Below are positions 1 through 8,222 of a stretch of 56,237 bases of DNA, piece after piece. The position numbers and the translations under genes were made by a program. The notes under the pieces were generated by a model, which did no database searches, was not told where the DNA came from, and saw only the letters and a list, made by a program, of their open reading frames with translations. Source of the DNA: an uncultured Clostridia bacterium (GTDB lineage: Bacteria; Bacillota; Clostridia; Oscillospirales; Acutalibacteraceae); NCBI GenBank assembly GCA_947589415.1, contig CANQBP010000010.1, forward strand, positions 1 to 56,237. The letters are read 5' to 3'. Each line of letters starts with the position of its first letter. The stretch's first letter is position 1.

Positions 1-32
1 CCGAAAACCGCAGTATTAGCGGGCTTTCGCGG

Positions 33-1403
33 CTATTTCCCTTCGACTCTTGACATCAAACATACCGTCTCGACATGAGCCGTTCTAGGGAACATATCGA
101 CGGGGAGGGCTTTTTTTACGGAGTAGCCGTTTTTTACAAAGCAAGAGAGATCCCTTGCAAGCGTAGCGGGGTCACACGAAACATATATTATTCTGTCGGG
201 CGACATTTTTGAAACGACAGAAATAAGTTCACTATCACAACCTTTTCTTGGCGGGTCAAGGATAATGCAATCCGGGCGAACACCCTCATCACAAAGAATT
301 TTTGCAGCCTCAAGAGCATCGGAGCAAATAAACCGTGAATTTTTAACACGATTTATTTCAGCATTTTTTCTCGCATCATCTATTGCCTGAGGTATTATTT
401 CAATGCCTATCAAATTTTTCACTTTAGAAGCCATAGAAAGACCAATTGTACCGGTTCCGCAATACATATCGATCAGTGTTTCGTTTGATTTAAGGTTTGC
501 AAAATCAGCAGCAATTTCATAAAGTTTTTCGGCAGCATCTCTGTTGACCTGATAAAAAGACAATGGAGATATTCTAAATTTCAAACCGCAAAGTTCATCG
601 GTTATATATCCGTTACCATAGAGATTTCTGCATTTCTTTCCTGTTATGACATTAGTTTTTTCTTTATTAGTATTCAGTATAACAGTCTTAAGTTCCGGCA
701 GCTCGTTTTTAAGAATTTCTACAAGACCCTCTTCATTTTTAAGTTTGTCCGAATTAGCAACGATACAGACCATAAGTTCGTTAGTCTTATAAGAATATCG
801 AAGATATAAGTGTCTTAAAACTCCACAGTTATTTATCGGATCATATACAGACTCAAAGGAAGTGTTTGCCCACTCCAAAAACGGCTTGATAGCCCTGTTA
901 AACGGAGCGGCTTGCAATGAGCAGTAATCAAACGGTATTACCCTATGGCTTCTCGGTGCAAAAAAGCCTACACGGATTTTACCGTCCGATCCAATCGTAA
1001 CGGGAAGCTGAGCTTTATTCCTGTATGCATTGTATAATGGCGACGGCACGATATCACCGATTATACTTCCGTCAATACCCCCAATTCTCGTAAGTGCATC
1101 ATATACTCTTTTTTTCTTAAATTTAAGTTCGGCAGAATATCTGATATGCCTAAAAACGCAGCCACCGCATTTACAGGAAATTGCGCAGTCGGTTTCTATT
1201 CTGTCCGGTGATGGACAAATCAATCTTTCAAGTCTGCCGAAAGCATAATTTTTTCCGACTTTTACTATTTTTATCTCTGCTTTATCACCAACGGCGGCAT
1301 TGGGGACAAATACTGTCATTCCGTTTATTTTAAATACCCCGTTTCCCTCCGATGTATAGTCAACAGCTTCCGAAATGTAAATTTTGTTTTTTTCAATTTC
1401 CAC
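33..1403 (-). CDS. rlmD: 23S rRNA (uracil-5-)-methyltransferase, RlmD/RlmCD (TrmA) family
   Basis: The product is a SAM-dependent methyltransferase of the TrmA/RumA family that makes 5-methyluridine in 23S rRNA. Visible are a TRAM-like N-terminal beta region, the iron-sulfur cysteine cluster around CAISCKCGGC, the SAM motif DMYCGTGTIGL, the DPPRKG motif and the catalytic cysteine in YVSCDPATLARD near the C-terminus. A GTG at 1403 is preferred over the ATG at 1439 because AGGGGTG lies 5 bases upstream of it while the ATG has no ribosome site; this gives 456 residues, a normal length. The gene is divergent from bioY, and its predicted -35 box sits in one half of the biotin-type operator. Whether it targets U1939, U747 or both cannot be told by eye. 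Confidence 0.93.
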   Translation of the reverse strand: MEIEKNKIYISEAVDYTSEGNGVFKINGMTVFVPNAAVGDKAEIKIVKVGKNYAFGRLERLICPSPDRIETDCAISCKCGGCVFRHIRYSAELKFKKKRVYDALTRIGGIDGSIIGDIVPSPLYNAYRNKAQLPVTIGSDGKIRVGFFAPRSHRVIPFDYCSLQAAPFNRAIKPFLEWANTSFESVYDPINNCGVLRHLYLRYSYKTNELMVCIVANSDKLKNEEGLVEILKNELPELKTVILNTNKEKTNVITGKKCRNLYGNGYITDELCGLKFRISPLSFYQVNRDAAEKLYEIAADFANLKSNETLIDMYCGTGTIGLSMASKVKNLIGIEIIPQAIDDARKNAEINRVKNSRFICSDALEAAKILCDEGVRPDCIILDPPRKGCDSELISVVSKMSPDRIIYVSCDPATLARDLSCFVKNGYSVKKALPVDMFPRTAHVETVCLMSRVEGK

Positions 1404-1468
1404 AAAAACACCCCTAAACCCTTTTACATTATCATACAACGATGATTTGTAAAAATCAAGTTAAAACA

Positions 1469-1498
1469 ATTATCTGCATAAATCAAAATAATTGTCAA
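1469..1498 (-). promoter_or_regulatory. predicted rlmD promoter
   Basis: On the minus strand TTGACA (1498-1493) is followed after 18 bases by GATAAT (1474-1469), about 60 bases before the GTG start. The -35 box lies inside the left half of the inverted repeat at 1490-1526, so the biotin operator could occlude this promoter as well as that of bioY. Confidence 0.55.
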
Positions 1499-1526
1499 CC
1501 AAAATAATATAATTCAGTTGACAATT
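1490..1526. promoter_or_regulatory. BirA-type biotin operator (inverted repeat)
   Basis: A perfect 10-base inverted repeat AATTGTCAAC / GTTGACAATT surrounds a 17-base AT-rich centre. Read as TTGTCAACC-N15-AGTTGACAA it matches the known Firmicute BirA operator layout (TTGTTAACC-N15-GGTTAACAA) in half-site sequence and spacing, with few substitutions. It stands directly before bioY, the expected target. A birA gene is not in the window. Confidence 0.8.
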
Positions 1527-1546
1527 TAAAAAATATATTATATAAT
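1518..1546 (+). promoter_or_regulatory. bioY promoter
   Basis: TTGACA at 1518-1523 and TATAAT at 1541-1546 are both perfect consensus hexamers with a 17-base spacer. The -35 box is part of the right half-site of the biotin operator, so bound repressor would block RNA polymerase. Confidence 0.8.
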
Positions 1547-1615
1547 TTGATACATTGAAAATGATCATGCATCAATTTCTCACATGACAGTTTCAAAAAA
1601 GAAAGGGGAAAAATT

Positions 1616-2170
1616 ATGAAAACAAAAAATAATAATAGGTTTCTTTCGGATTTGATATATATTGCCATGTTTGCTGCAATAATGGCAATATGTGCGCAAA
1701 TACGACTTCCGTTAGGTACTGTACCGTTTACTCTTCATACGCTTGGGGTATTTCTTGCCGCAGGTTTTTTAGGAGTGAAAAACGGTGTTATAAGTGTTCT
1801 TGTATATATACTCATGGGAGCGGTCGGATTACCTGTTTTCAACGGATTTTCGGGAGGCCCCGGTGTTCTGTTCGGAGTCACGGGAGGGTATATATTCGGT
1901 TTTATATTTACCGCAGCAGCAGTCGGTCTTGCATCGGATATATTCAACAAAAAAACGCCGGCATTAGTAACAGGTATGATTATCGGTGATATACTTTGCT
2001 ATGTTTTTGGTACGGTATGGTTTATATTTGCAATGAACGGTCAGGGAAATTCAATAAGTATTGCCTCTGCCCTATCGACCTGCGTTATACCGTTTCTGAT
2101 ACCCGATGCGGCAAAAATTATATTATCCGTAATACTTACAAAACGTATCGGCAAAATAGTTAAATTGTAA
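1616..2170 (+). CDS. bioY: Biotin transporter substrate-binding component BioY
   Basis: A BioY-family S component of an energy-coupling factor transporter; it captures biotin at the cytoplasmic membrane and normally works with the shared EcfAAT module. The 184 residues form about six hydrophobic helices. The N-terminal segment with IRLPLGTVPFTLHTLGVFLA and the following GFSGGPGVLFGVTGGYIFGF are characteristic of BioY. AAAGGGG precedes the ATG at a good distance. It is transcribed alone from a consensus promoter under a BirA-type operator, as expected for a biotin-repressed uptake gene. No EcfA or EcfT gene is nearby, so it presumably uses a module encoded elsewhere. Confidence 0.93.
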   Translation: MKTKNNNRFLSDLIYIAMFAAIMAICAQIRLPLGTVPFTLHTLGVFLAAGFLGVKNGVISVLVYILMGAVGLPVFNGFSGGPGVLFGVTGGYIFGFIFTAAAVGLASDIFNKKTPALVTGMIIGDILCYVFGTVWFIFAMNGQGNSISIASALSTCVIPFLIPDAAKIILSVILTKRIGKIVKL

Positions 2171-2365
2171 ATACCTCTTAAAACCACTGCGAATACTCAT
2201 TTACTTCGATTACGTTTTAAATATATAAATTATATAATATTGCTTTGCAGATAACATCTGAAAAATATAATATATTCGGGTAATTATATAAAATATATAT
2301 ATAATTCATTTATATACGTATCAATTTCGGCATAAATTACAATTCAAATTATAAAATATTTATGA

Positions 2366-2371
2366 TATAAT
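2366..2371 (+). promoter_or_regulatory. possible -10 box for the small lipoprotein gene
   Basis: TATAAT at 2366-2371 has TTCAAA (2343-2348) 17 bases upstream as a weak -35 candidate. The whole interval 2171-2406 is extremely AT-rich, so chance matches are frequent. No gene or clear terminator was seen in this interval. Confidence 0.35.
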
Positions 2372-2406
2372 AACCTAAATTATAATTATTTGATAGAGGT
2401 ACAGAC

Positions 2407-2814
2407 ATGAAAAATATATTGAAGAAAATACCGATTTTGCTGTCCGTATTAGTGTTATCGCTTTTAGTCACAGCCTGCTCCCCCGCTACTTTAGAAGATT
2501 ATTTTAGAGAAACTTCTATGCAGGATGAGTTTCAGTCCATTGCCGAACAACAATCCACAGATGATATATCGGCAAGCTATTATGTTAAAGATAACACAGT
2601 TGTATTTGAGTATCAAATCAATGAGGTAGTAGATTCTTCTGAAGCATCTATGTTAGGTCAAATGCTTGATTATGATTCATTCAAACAACCGTTTGAAAGT
2701 TTTGCAATGGAGTTGAGAGATAGAACACGTGTAAACAGCATAACGGTAAAGGTTATATATAAAGATGCAAACGGCAGTGTCATCGCAGAGAAAGAATACG
2801 ATCCTGCTAACTGA
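2407..2814 (+). CDS. Small secreted lipoprotein, DUF4854-like
   Basis: A 135-residue protein with a lysine-rich N-terminus, a hydrophobic stretch and a lipobox (VTAC, Cys24), so it should be exported and anchored by lipid at the outer face of the membrane. The mature part starts SPATLEDYFRE and contains a small mixed fold with the segment YVKDNTVVFEYQI. This pattern resembles the DUF4854 lipoproteins of Clostridia, whose function is unknown. GAGGT lies upstream of the ATG. It appears monocistronic. The reading frame stays open for about 50 codons after the TGA stop, which is judged chance. No partner or function is suggested by the neighbours. Confidence 0.75.
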   Translation: MKNILKKIPILLSVLVLSLLVTACSPATLEDYFRETSMQDEFQSIAEQQSTDDISASYYVKDNTVVFEYQINEVVDSSEASMLGQMLDYDSFKQPFESFAMELRDRTRVNSITVKVIYKDANGSVIAEKEYDPAN

Positions 2815-3028
2815 TTTAGGTTTAATAGTACCGTAATTTGCAGAAAAAATATCAATGACGGTTGTGGCAGTTTTGCATACGGAATATCCGATACTGACTG
2901 TTTAGGTTATGATAAACCGCTTAGTATGATATTTTTGCAGATTTCAAATTGCAAAAAAAACATATTTTAGGATATGAATTAAAATACAACAATGCATATA
3001 GTGTTTTCCTACAAAATATATGCTGCTT

Positions 3029-3055
3029 AAAAAACAGTCCCTGCGGCTGTTTTTT
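3029..3055 (+). terminator. rho-independent terminator
   Basis: AAAAAACAG pairs with CTGTTTTTT around a 9-base loop that has a short GC core, and ends in a T run. It lies about 215 bases past the lipoprotein stop. The interval 2815-3207 otherwise holds only this hairpin and the Nudix promoter. Confidence 0.6.
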
Positions 3056-3148
3056 ATTTTATCCTTTTTTATATTCCCTGCCGCATCAAATTGACCCTTG
3101 ACATTTTATATTGCAATTTATTTCTGTTGGTTTTCTCTTTATTATGCT

Positions 3149-3177
3149 TGTAACCTGTAAGAAATATATGATATAAT
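3149..3177 (+). promoter_or_regulatory. predicted promoter of the Nudix-hemW operon
   Basis: TTGTAA (3149-3154) and TATAAT (3172-3177) are separated by 17 bases and end about 30 bases before the Nudix start codon. Confidence 0.6.
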
Positions 3178-3207
3178 ATAGACATCGAATTTTTCGGAGG
3201 CATAAGT

Positions 3208-3765
3208 ATGAAACATTTTGAAAAAACACTCGATACAAAAAGTATTTTTGACGGCAAGATCATTCATGTAAGATCCGATACGGTAGAGCTTGAAAACGGT
3301 CAGCAAGCCTCAAGAGAGGTAGTAGATCATCCGGGCGGAGTTTGTATTGCTGCCCTGACCGAAAATAATGAGTTATTGTTCGTGCGTCAATTCAGATACC
3401 CGTATAGTGAGGTCGTGTTGGAACTCCCGGCAGGGAAACTCGAAAAAGGACAAACACCGCTTGAAAACGGAAAAAGAGAACTTTTGGAAGAAACCGGAGC
3501 AATAGGGAGAGAATATATTCCTCTGGGGAAACTTTATCCGAGTCCCGGTTATTGCGGTGAGATAATACATTTGTATTTCTGTAAAGTCGAAAAATACGAG
3601 CAACAGCACCTTGATGATGACGAGTTCGTGACCGTTGAGCGTATTCCCGTAGAGAGAGCCTTAGAAATGGTAATTAACAACGAAATTCCCGATGCCAAAA
3701 CACAAGTAGCTGTTCTTAAAACAGCATTTATGCTTAAAAAAATTACAGACGGTGATTTGAAATGA
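3208..3765 (+). CDS. Nudix hydrolase, ADP-ribose pyrophosphatase type
   Basis: A 185-residue Nudix enzyme of the NudF/ADP-ribose pyrophosphatase kind, expected to split ADP-ribose into AMP and ribose 5-phosphate. The signature follows VLELPAGKLEKG and ends RELLEETGA; the REXXEE core that binds metal is intact, but the usual first Glu of the box (G-x5-E) is Gln here. The N-terminal KTLDTKSIFDGKIIHV and a VRQFRYPY strand are typical of this subgroup. The stop overlaps the start of the next gene by 4 bases (ATGA), so the two are translationally coupled. It is the first gene of a three-gene operon with a membrane protein and hemW. Confidence 0.9.
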   Translation: MKHFEKTLDTKSIFDGKIIHVRSDTVELENGQQASREVVDHPGGVCIAALTENNELLFVRQFRYPYSEVVLELPAGKLEKGQTPLENGKRELLEETGAIGREYIPLGKLYPSPGYCGEIIHLYFCKVEKYEQQHLDDDEFVTVERIPVERALEMVINNEIPDAKTQVAVLKTAFMLKKITDGDLK

Positions 3766-4112
3766 TAAATCCCATAATTATAATTGCGGCGGCGGCATTG
3801 GTATTTTCCGCTTTTACCGTAGCAATTCTCAATAAACCTGCCGTCCCGCTTGTAACAAGTGCATTTATAATTGTGCTAATATTTTTTGTTATAACAACAT
3901 ACCTTATAGACAGCACCATATCAAACAATTCCGTTTCCGATACGCTCAACGGATTTGTAAGTTTCGCTGTATTTAAGGATACGCCAAACAACGAGGATTT
4001 GGAGTTTGCTTTTAATACTTTCAAGTACACGGACATAGGTTTATTTGTCGTATCACTGGTTTCCATGTTTGTTGAAGCTCTTCTTATTCTCCGACAAAAT
4101 TCAGGAAAATAA
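3762..4112 (+). CDS. Small integral membrane protein, function unknown
   Basis: A 116-residue protein with three predicted membrane segments (about residues 3-23, 28-48 and 90-108) and a soluble loop of about 40 residues between the second and third. No conserved catalytic motif is visible. It overlaps the Nudix gene by ATGA and ends one base before the hemW start, so it is clearly co-translated with both. Its small size and tight packing suggest a conserved accessory membrane gene, but the family was not recognised. Confidence 0.75.
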   Translation: MINPIIIIAAAALVFSAFTVAILNKPAVPLVTSAFIIVLIFFVITTYLIDSTISNNSVSDTLNGFVSFAVFKDTPNNEDLEFAFNTFKYTDIGLFVVSLVSMFVEALLILRQNSGK

Positions 4113-4113
4113 T

Positions 4114-5214
4114 ATGGATAAAAAAGGCATATACATACATATTCCGTTTTGCAGACAGAAATGTCCCTACTGTAATTTTTACTCCAAAAATGCCGGTGAA
4201 GATGAATATGACAAATACACCGACAAGATTTGTTCACAAATAACGGATTTTGCGAAAGAAAAAAGGATAGTTGCAGACACCCTGTATTTTGGCGGAGGTA
4301 CTCCGACTGTTACGGGTGCCGACAGGATAATAAAAATTATTTCCGCTGCAAAAAAATCATTCGGCTTAAATTCCTCGGATACTGAAATAACCGTGGAGGT
4401 CAATCCCGAAAAAAGCGATATCGACTTCGGTCTTTTGCGTTCGGCAGGCTGTAACCGTATATCGATCGGTCTGCAATCCGCAAATGATGATGAGCTGAAA
4501 TTCCTCGGAAGGCTTCATAACACTCTTGATGCAAAAAAATGTATTCTCTCCGCAAAAAATTCCGGTTTTGAAAATATATCACTTGATCTTATGATTGCAC
4601 TTCCCGGTCAAACGTATGAGAAACTCCGCCGTTCCGTAGATTTTTGTGCAAATCAGGGGGCAAAACATATATCCGCATATATTCTAAAAATTGAGGAAGG
4701 AACAATATTTTATAAAAACAGAAACAATTTGTCCATGACCGATGATGACAGGACAGCGGATATGTATGAATATCTCTGCTCTGTTATGAAAGAATACGGC
4801 TATGACCATTATGAAATATCAAATTTTTGCAAACCGGGTTATGAGGGCAGACATAATCTCAAATATTGGCATGATGAAGAATACATAGGGTTTGGCCCGT
4901 CATCACATTCATTTTTTTGCGGCAGACGATTTTACCGACCCGCTAATTTTAAACGTTTTTACGAGGGTGAAGTCATATCTGACGGAGCGGGCGGAGATAC
5001 GGAGGAATTTATAATGCTCGGACTCCGACTTGCCGAGGGGATAACCAATGAGAGGTTTAGAACAAAATTCGGCACCGATATACCCGACATATATAAAAAA
5101 AGAGCCGAAATTTTTCAGGCGGCGGGTCTTACGAAAACGTTTGATAACGGTTTTGCCCTTACCGAAAAAGGCTTTATGGTGTCAAACTCGATAATAGCCG
5201 AAATACTGCGGTAG
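4114..5214 (+). CDS. hemW: Radical SAM heme chaperone HemW (coproporphyrinogen III oxidase-like)
   Basis: A 366-residue radical SAM protein of the HemN-like family. The N-terminus reads GIYIHIPFCRQKCPYCNFYS, giving the C-x3-C-x2-C iron-sulfur motif of HemW; GGGTPTV and the long barrel follow, and a HemN C-terminal domain lies after about residue 290. In current knowledge HemW proteins carry heme to respiratory enzymes and are not oxidases. The ATG at 4114 is used because it begins at this motif and lies one base after the previous stop; a longer frame from 4045 would overlap that gene needlessly. It is the last gene of its operon. Confidence 0.9.
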   Translation: MDKKGIYIHIPFCRQKCPYCNFYSKNAGEDEYDKYTDKICSQITDFAKEKRIVADTLYFGGGTPTVTGADRIIKIISAAKKSFGLNSSDTEITVEVNPEKSDIDFGLLRSAGCNRISIGLQSANDDELKFLGRLHNTLDAKKCILSAKNSGFENISLDLMIALPGQTYEKLRRSVDFCANQGAKHISAYILKIEEGTIFYKNRNNLSMTDDDRTADMYEYLCSVMKEYGYDHYEISNFCKPGYEGRHNLKYWHDEEYIGFGPSSHSFFCGRRFYRPANFKRFYEGEVISDGAGGDTEEFIMLGLRLAEGITNERFRTKFGTDIPDIYKKRAEIFQAAGLTKTFDNGFALTEKGFMVSNSIIAEILR

Positions 5215-5331
5215 AACAATATCCGCACGGCAAGGTCAAAACAGATATGCACAAAGGATAATTTTGTTTACCTTGAAAACTTTCGTAATTACGCAAATAA
5301 AAAAATTTTTATATTAAAGGGAGATGTTATT

Positions 5332-6087
5332 ATGGAAAAGATTGTACAAACTGCGGGAAGAATACAGCTCGGCAGCTTTGCGCCGGACTTTGCACATTTC
5401 AACGATGATATTCTTTTTGGAGAAAACTGGAATAACCGTGATATCGACCATAAAACACGCTGTATCATCACGGTTGTTGCCCTGATGTCATCGGGCATTA
5501 CAGATTCATCTTTGAAATATCACCTTGAAAATGCTAAAAAATCAGGTGTAACAAAAAAGGAAATTGCCGCTATTGTCACTCATGCTGCGTTTTATGTCGG
5601 TTGGCCGAAGGCTTGGGCGGTATTCAATATGGCTAAAGAAATCTGGGCGGAGGAAACTTCTGCGGACGATGCAAAAGCCGAACACGCTGCTAAAATGGTA
5701 TTCCCTATCGGCGCACCAAATGACGGCTTTGCACAATATTTCAGCGGTCAGAGCTATCTTGCACCCGTTTCCGATTCTCAAGTCGGTATTTTTAACGTGA
5801 CCTTTGAACCACGCTGCCGCAATAACTGGCACATACACCATGCCTCCAAAGGCGGCGGTCAAATTCTTGTATGTGTTGCAGGACGAGGCTACTATCAGGA
5901 GTGGGGAAAAAATGCATTGGAAATGAACCCCGGTGACTGTATCAATATTCCCGCCGGCATTAAGCACTGGCACGGTGCAGCCCCCGACAGTTGGTTCAGC
6001 CACTTGGCAATAGAAGTTCCCGGTGAAAACTGTTCCAACGAATGGCTTGAGCCGGTAAACGATGCGGACTATGATAAATTGAAATAA
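5332..6087 (+). CDS. Carboxymuconolactone decarboxylase-like / cupin fusion protein
   Basis: Two domains are fused. Residues 1 to about 108 are of the carboxymuconolactone decarboxylase (CMD, AhpD-like) family (DHKTRCIITVVALMSSG, then the YHLENAKKSGVTKKEI helix and HAAFYVGWPKAW). Residues about 120-250 are a cupin with two metal-binding stretches, NWHIHHASKGGGQ and PGDCINIPAGIKHWHG. Such CMD-cupin proteins are common in gut Clostridia; their substrate is unknown and a role in small-molecule or quinone chemistry is only a guess. The AhpD redox CxxC pair is absent. AAGGGAG is placed correctly before the ATG. It is monocistronic and followed by strong terminators. Confidence 0.88.
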   Translation: MEKIVQTAGRIQLGSFAPDFAHFNDDILFGENWNNRDIDHKTRCIITVVALMSSGITDSSLKYHLENAKKSGVTKKEIAAIVTHAAFYVGWPKAWAVFNMAKEIWAEETSADDAKAEHAAKMVFPIGAPNDGFAQYFSGQSYLAPVSDSQVGIFNVTFEPRCRNNWHIHHASKGGGQILVCVAGRGYYQEWGKNALEMNPGDCINIPAGIKHWHGAAPDSWFSHLAIEVPGENCSNEWLEPVNDADYDKLK

Positions 6088-6198
6088 AAAAACCCGTAAC
6101 ACGGCGGGCGGGACAATAACTTTTTTACTTCGGCATATCTTGTCTGTTGTAAATATGAAAAAACGAGGGAGTTTCATATTCTGCCAATAAATATAAAT

Positions 6199-6250
6199 AT
6201 CCGCAGAGGTACTGTTTGAATAGAGCAGCAATCTGCGGATTTTTATTTTT
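6199..6250 (+). terminator. terminator after the CMD-cupin gene
   Basis: ATCCGCAG (6199-6206) pairs with CTGCGGAT (6233-6240), followed by TTTTATTTTT. The loop is 26 bases and can form a small inner CTG/CAG pair. Confidence 0.75.
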
Positions 6251-6277
6251 CGTCCGTGTATTATGTTCAATAATAAA

Positions 6278-6314
6278 AGATACGTTATCACATTCGGAAA
6301 CAACGTATCTGTTT
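6278..6314 (+). terminator. second terminator-like hairpin
   Basis: AGATACGTT (6278-6286) pairs with AACGTATCT (6302-6310) around a 15-base loop and is followed by GTTTT. It stands just after the first terminator and may be a backup or a remnant of a lost gene. Confidence 0.5.
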
Positions 6315-6404
6315 TATAAGAATTTACTAAATGTGATAAATAAAATACGACAGCATGATATAACGGCAGTCCGGATTTTAAAAAATTTTAGGAAAACGGA
6401 AAAC

Positions 6405-6437
6405 TTAAACAAAACTTTAACATATCAGTATTATAAT
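6405..6437 (+). promoter_or_regulatory. possible remnant promoter with OmpR-type direct repeats
   Basis: TTAAAC (6405-6410) and TTTAAC (6416-6421) repeat with an 11-base period, the spacing known for OmpR/PhoB-family response-regulator sites. TATAAT follows at 6432-6437. It lies about 50 bases before the truncated response-regulator start. The region is AT-rich, so confidence is low. Confidence 0.3.
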
Positions 6438-6488
6438 AAAATCAAATTTAAGGAACTGCTGCAAAGAAATTATCCGGAGGAATATACG

Positions 6489-6536
6489 ATGTTTAAAATA
6501 TTAGTACCGGAAGATGACAAAATCCAATGTTTTTAA
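6489..6536 (+). pseudogene. truncated start of a two-component response regulator
   Basis: A good ribosome site (CCGGAGG) is followed by an ATG and 15 codons reading MFKILVPEDDKIQCF, then a stop. This closely resembles the receiver-domain start of response regulators (MFKILVVEDDKNIQ...), which carries the acidic pair needed for phosphorylation. Nothing receiver-like continues in any frame after the stop, so it looks like the 5' stump of a deleted gene. The same frame is open upstream to 6216 but without protein-like content. It could also be a chance match. Confidence 0.4.
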
Positions 6537-6600
6537 AGGATCAGCGTGATGTAACGAACTGACATACAATTCCACTAAAATATCCGTACACAAATTACAT

Positions 6601-6639
6601 ACAGCAGACCGACCCGCTAAAGACAGGTCGGTCTGCTGT
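6601..6639 (-). terminator. strong hairpin after the cstA-like gene
   Basis: A perfect 14-base stem (6601-6614 with 6626-6639) encloses an 11-base loop; the arm is ACAGCAGACCGACC. It lies about 35 bases past the stop of the minus-strand transporter gene. The T run is weak on both sides. Confidence 0.65.
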
Positions 6640-6672
6640 ATCAAGTTATAATTCACAATTGCATTAGTAAAT

Positions 6673-8130
6673 TCACGCACGTTTCGGTCGTTCAAGGCGT
6701 GAATTGTCCTTTCCGCCGTAGTATATCAACACAACAGCATATAATACGGTAAGAACACCCGCTATTATATAGCTGGGCAGCCAGGGCAAATTAAATCCGA
6801 TAGAAGCATTTAGGATAAAAGAGGATATTATAAACATATAAAACATACCGGGTATAATTGCCATTACATACGGAAGTTTATTTCTCATCATATAAATGGT
6901 TATCATTGCAAAGGCAAATACGGCAATCGTCTGATTTGCCCAAGCAAAATACCTCCATAGTATATTAAATCCGCCCGTATTGATTTTCGCAAATACCAAA
7001 ATAGCCGCAACCACGACAAATATCACAAGTGAAACTCCGAGTCTGGCGGATTTTTTAGACTGGTCAATTTTTAGTGCATCGGCAACTATAAGCCTTAGTG
7101 AACGAAGGGCAGTATCACCCGATGTTATCGGAAGTACGATAATTCCTATTACGGCTATAATTCCCCCTGCTCCCCCAAGCAGATCCTTTGCTATGATACC
7201 TACAACATCGGTGGGGTTTGTTTCTGCCGAAGCAAGTCCGAGATTCATAACTCCCATTGTTGCAGCAGCCCATATCATAGCTATAAAACCCTCGGCAATC
7301 ATCATATTATAAAAAGTCATACGTCCTTCTTTTTCGTTTCGGACAGTACGTGAAATCAATGTGGACTGGGTAGAATGGAAACCGGAAACTATACCACAAG
7401 CCACGGTTACAAAGAATACGGGTATAAAATGCAATCCCTGCGGGTGCACTCCCACAACTCCTGTCGACCATATCTCGTCAAGCGGATAGCCCTTGACAAG
7501 TAATCCGATAAACACCCCGACAGCCGACAAAACAAGCAGCATACCAAAAACGGGATAAATCTTTCCAATAATCTTGTCAATAGGAAACAATGTTGCAATT
7601 ACAAAATATACAAAAATTGCTCCATATACAATCCATACCACGGGATTTGAAGCACCGCTGTCCGAATTTAAAATTTGTGTTATGAATAAATCGCCCGGCG
7701 TGTAGATAAATACGGTTCCCACAAGCAGCATAAGCAGACACACAAACACATTATAAACGGGATATGAATATTTTCCGAGATACTTTTTTATGAGTACAGG
7801 CATTTGCGCACCATCATTTCGCATGGAAATCATGCCGCACATATAGTCATGAAATGCGCCGCCGATTATACAGCCCACCGGTATCGTCAAAAAGGCAATC
7901 GGACCGAAAAGGATACCCTGTATCGGCCCTAAAATCGGTCCCGTGCCTGCTATATTCAAAAGCTGAATAAGTGAATTTTTCCACTTTTTCATCGGCACAA
8001 AATCCATACCGTCATTCAAACGAACCGCCGGCGTCTTTCGATCATCGGGTTTAAAAACTTTTTCGCAGACCTTACCATACACAACACCACCGATTATAAG
8101 AACGGCAAGACCTATAAAAAATGTAATCAT
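6673..8130 (-). CDS. cstA: Carbon starvation protein CstA family transporter (short form)
   Basis: A 485-residue polytopic membrane protein of the CstA family, which imports peptides or pyruvate in other bacteria. Diagnostic stretches are NIAGTGPILGPIQGILFGP near the N-terminus, GGAFHDYMCGMISMRNDG, and TGVVG...SGFHSTQSTLISRT in the middle. About twelve to thirteen membrane segments can be drawn. The E. coli CstA and BtsT proteins are about 700 residues, so this is a short form that lacks the C-terminal third; such short forms are common in Clostridia. AAGGAGTG precedes the ATG. It appears to be transcribed alone. The substrate cannot be assigned from sequence. Confidence 0.9.
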   Translation of the reverse strand: MITFFIGLAVLIIGGVVYGKVCEKVFKPDDRKTPAVRLNDGMDFVPMKKWKNSLIQLLNIAGTGPILGPIQGILFGPIAFLTIPVGCIIGGAFHDYMCGMISMRNDGAQMPVLIKKYLGKYSYPVYNVFVCLLMLLVGTVFIYTPGDLFITQILNSDSGASNPVVWIVYGAIFVYFVIATLFPIDKIIGKIYPVFGMLLVLSAVGVFIGLLVKGYPLDEIWSTGVVGVHPQGLHFIPVFFVTVACGIVSGFHSTQSTLISRTVRNEKEGRMTFYNMMIAEGFIAMIWAAATMGVMNLGLASAETNPTDVVGIIAKDLLGGAGGIIAVIGIIVLPITSGDTALRSLRLIVADALKIDQSKKSARLGVSLVIFVVVAAILVFAKINTGGFNILWRYFAWANQTIAVFAFAMITIYMMRNKLPYVMAIIPGMFYMFIISSFILNASIGFNLPWLPSYIIAGVLTVLYAVVLIYYGGKDNSRLERPKRA

Positions 8131-8222
8131 AAAATCACTCCTTAAACATTAACTGTTATATTTTAATTTTTTATCGGAACTGTCCGATTTTGCGTTGCCC
8201 TTATGTAAAATAAACTGCATTT

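Noticed and set aside
2815-2968. Readthrough or selenocysteine extension of the small lipoprotein (frame stays open about 50 codons past TGA)
   Set aside because: No SECIS-like hairpin was seen right after the TGA, the family normally ends at this point, and a short open stretch is plausible by chance.
5542-6303. 253-residue open frame antisense to the CMD-cupin gene
   Set aside because: Shadow frame without recognisable domain; the plus-strand protein has both domains intact.
6216-6536. 106-residue open frame as a full gene
   Set aside because: No ribosome site at its start, composition is not protein-like before the last 15 codons, and it covers terminator hairpins. Only the terminal stump was kept.
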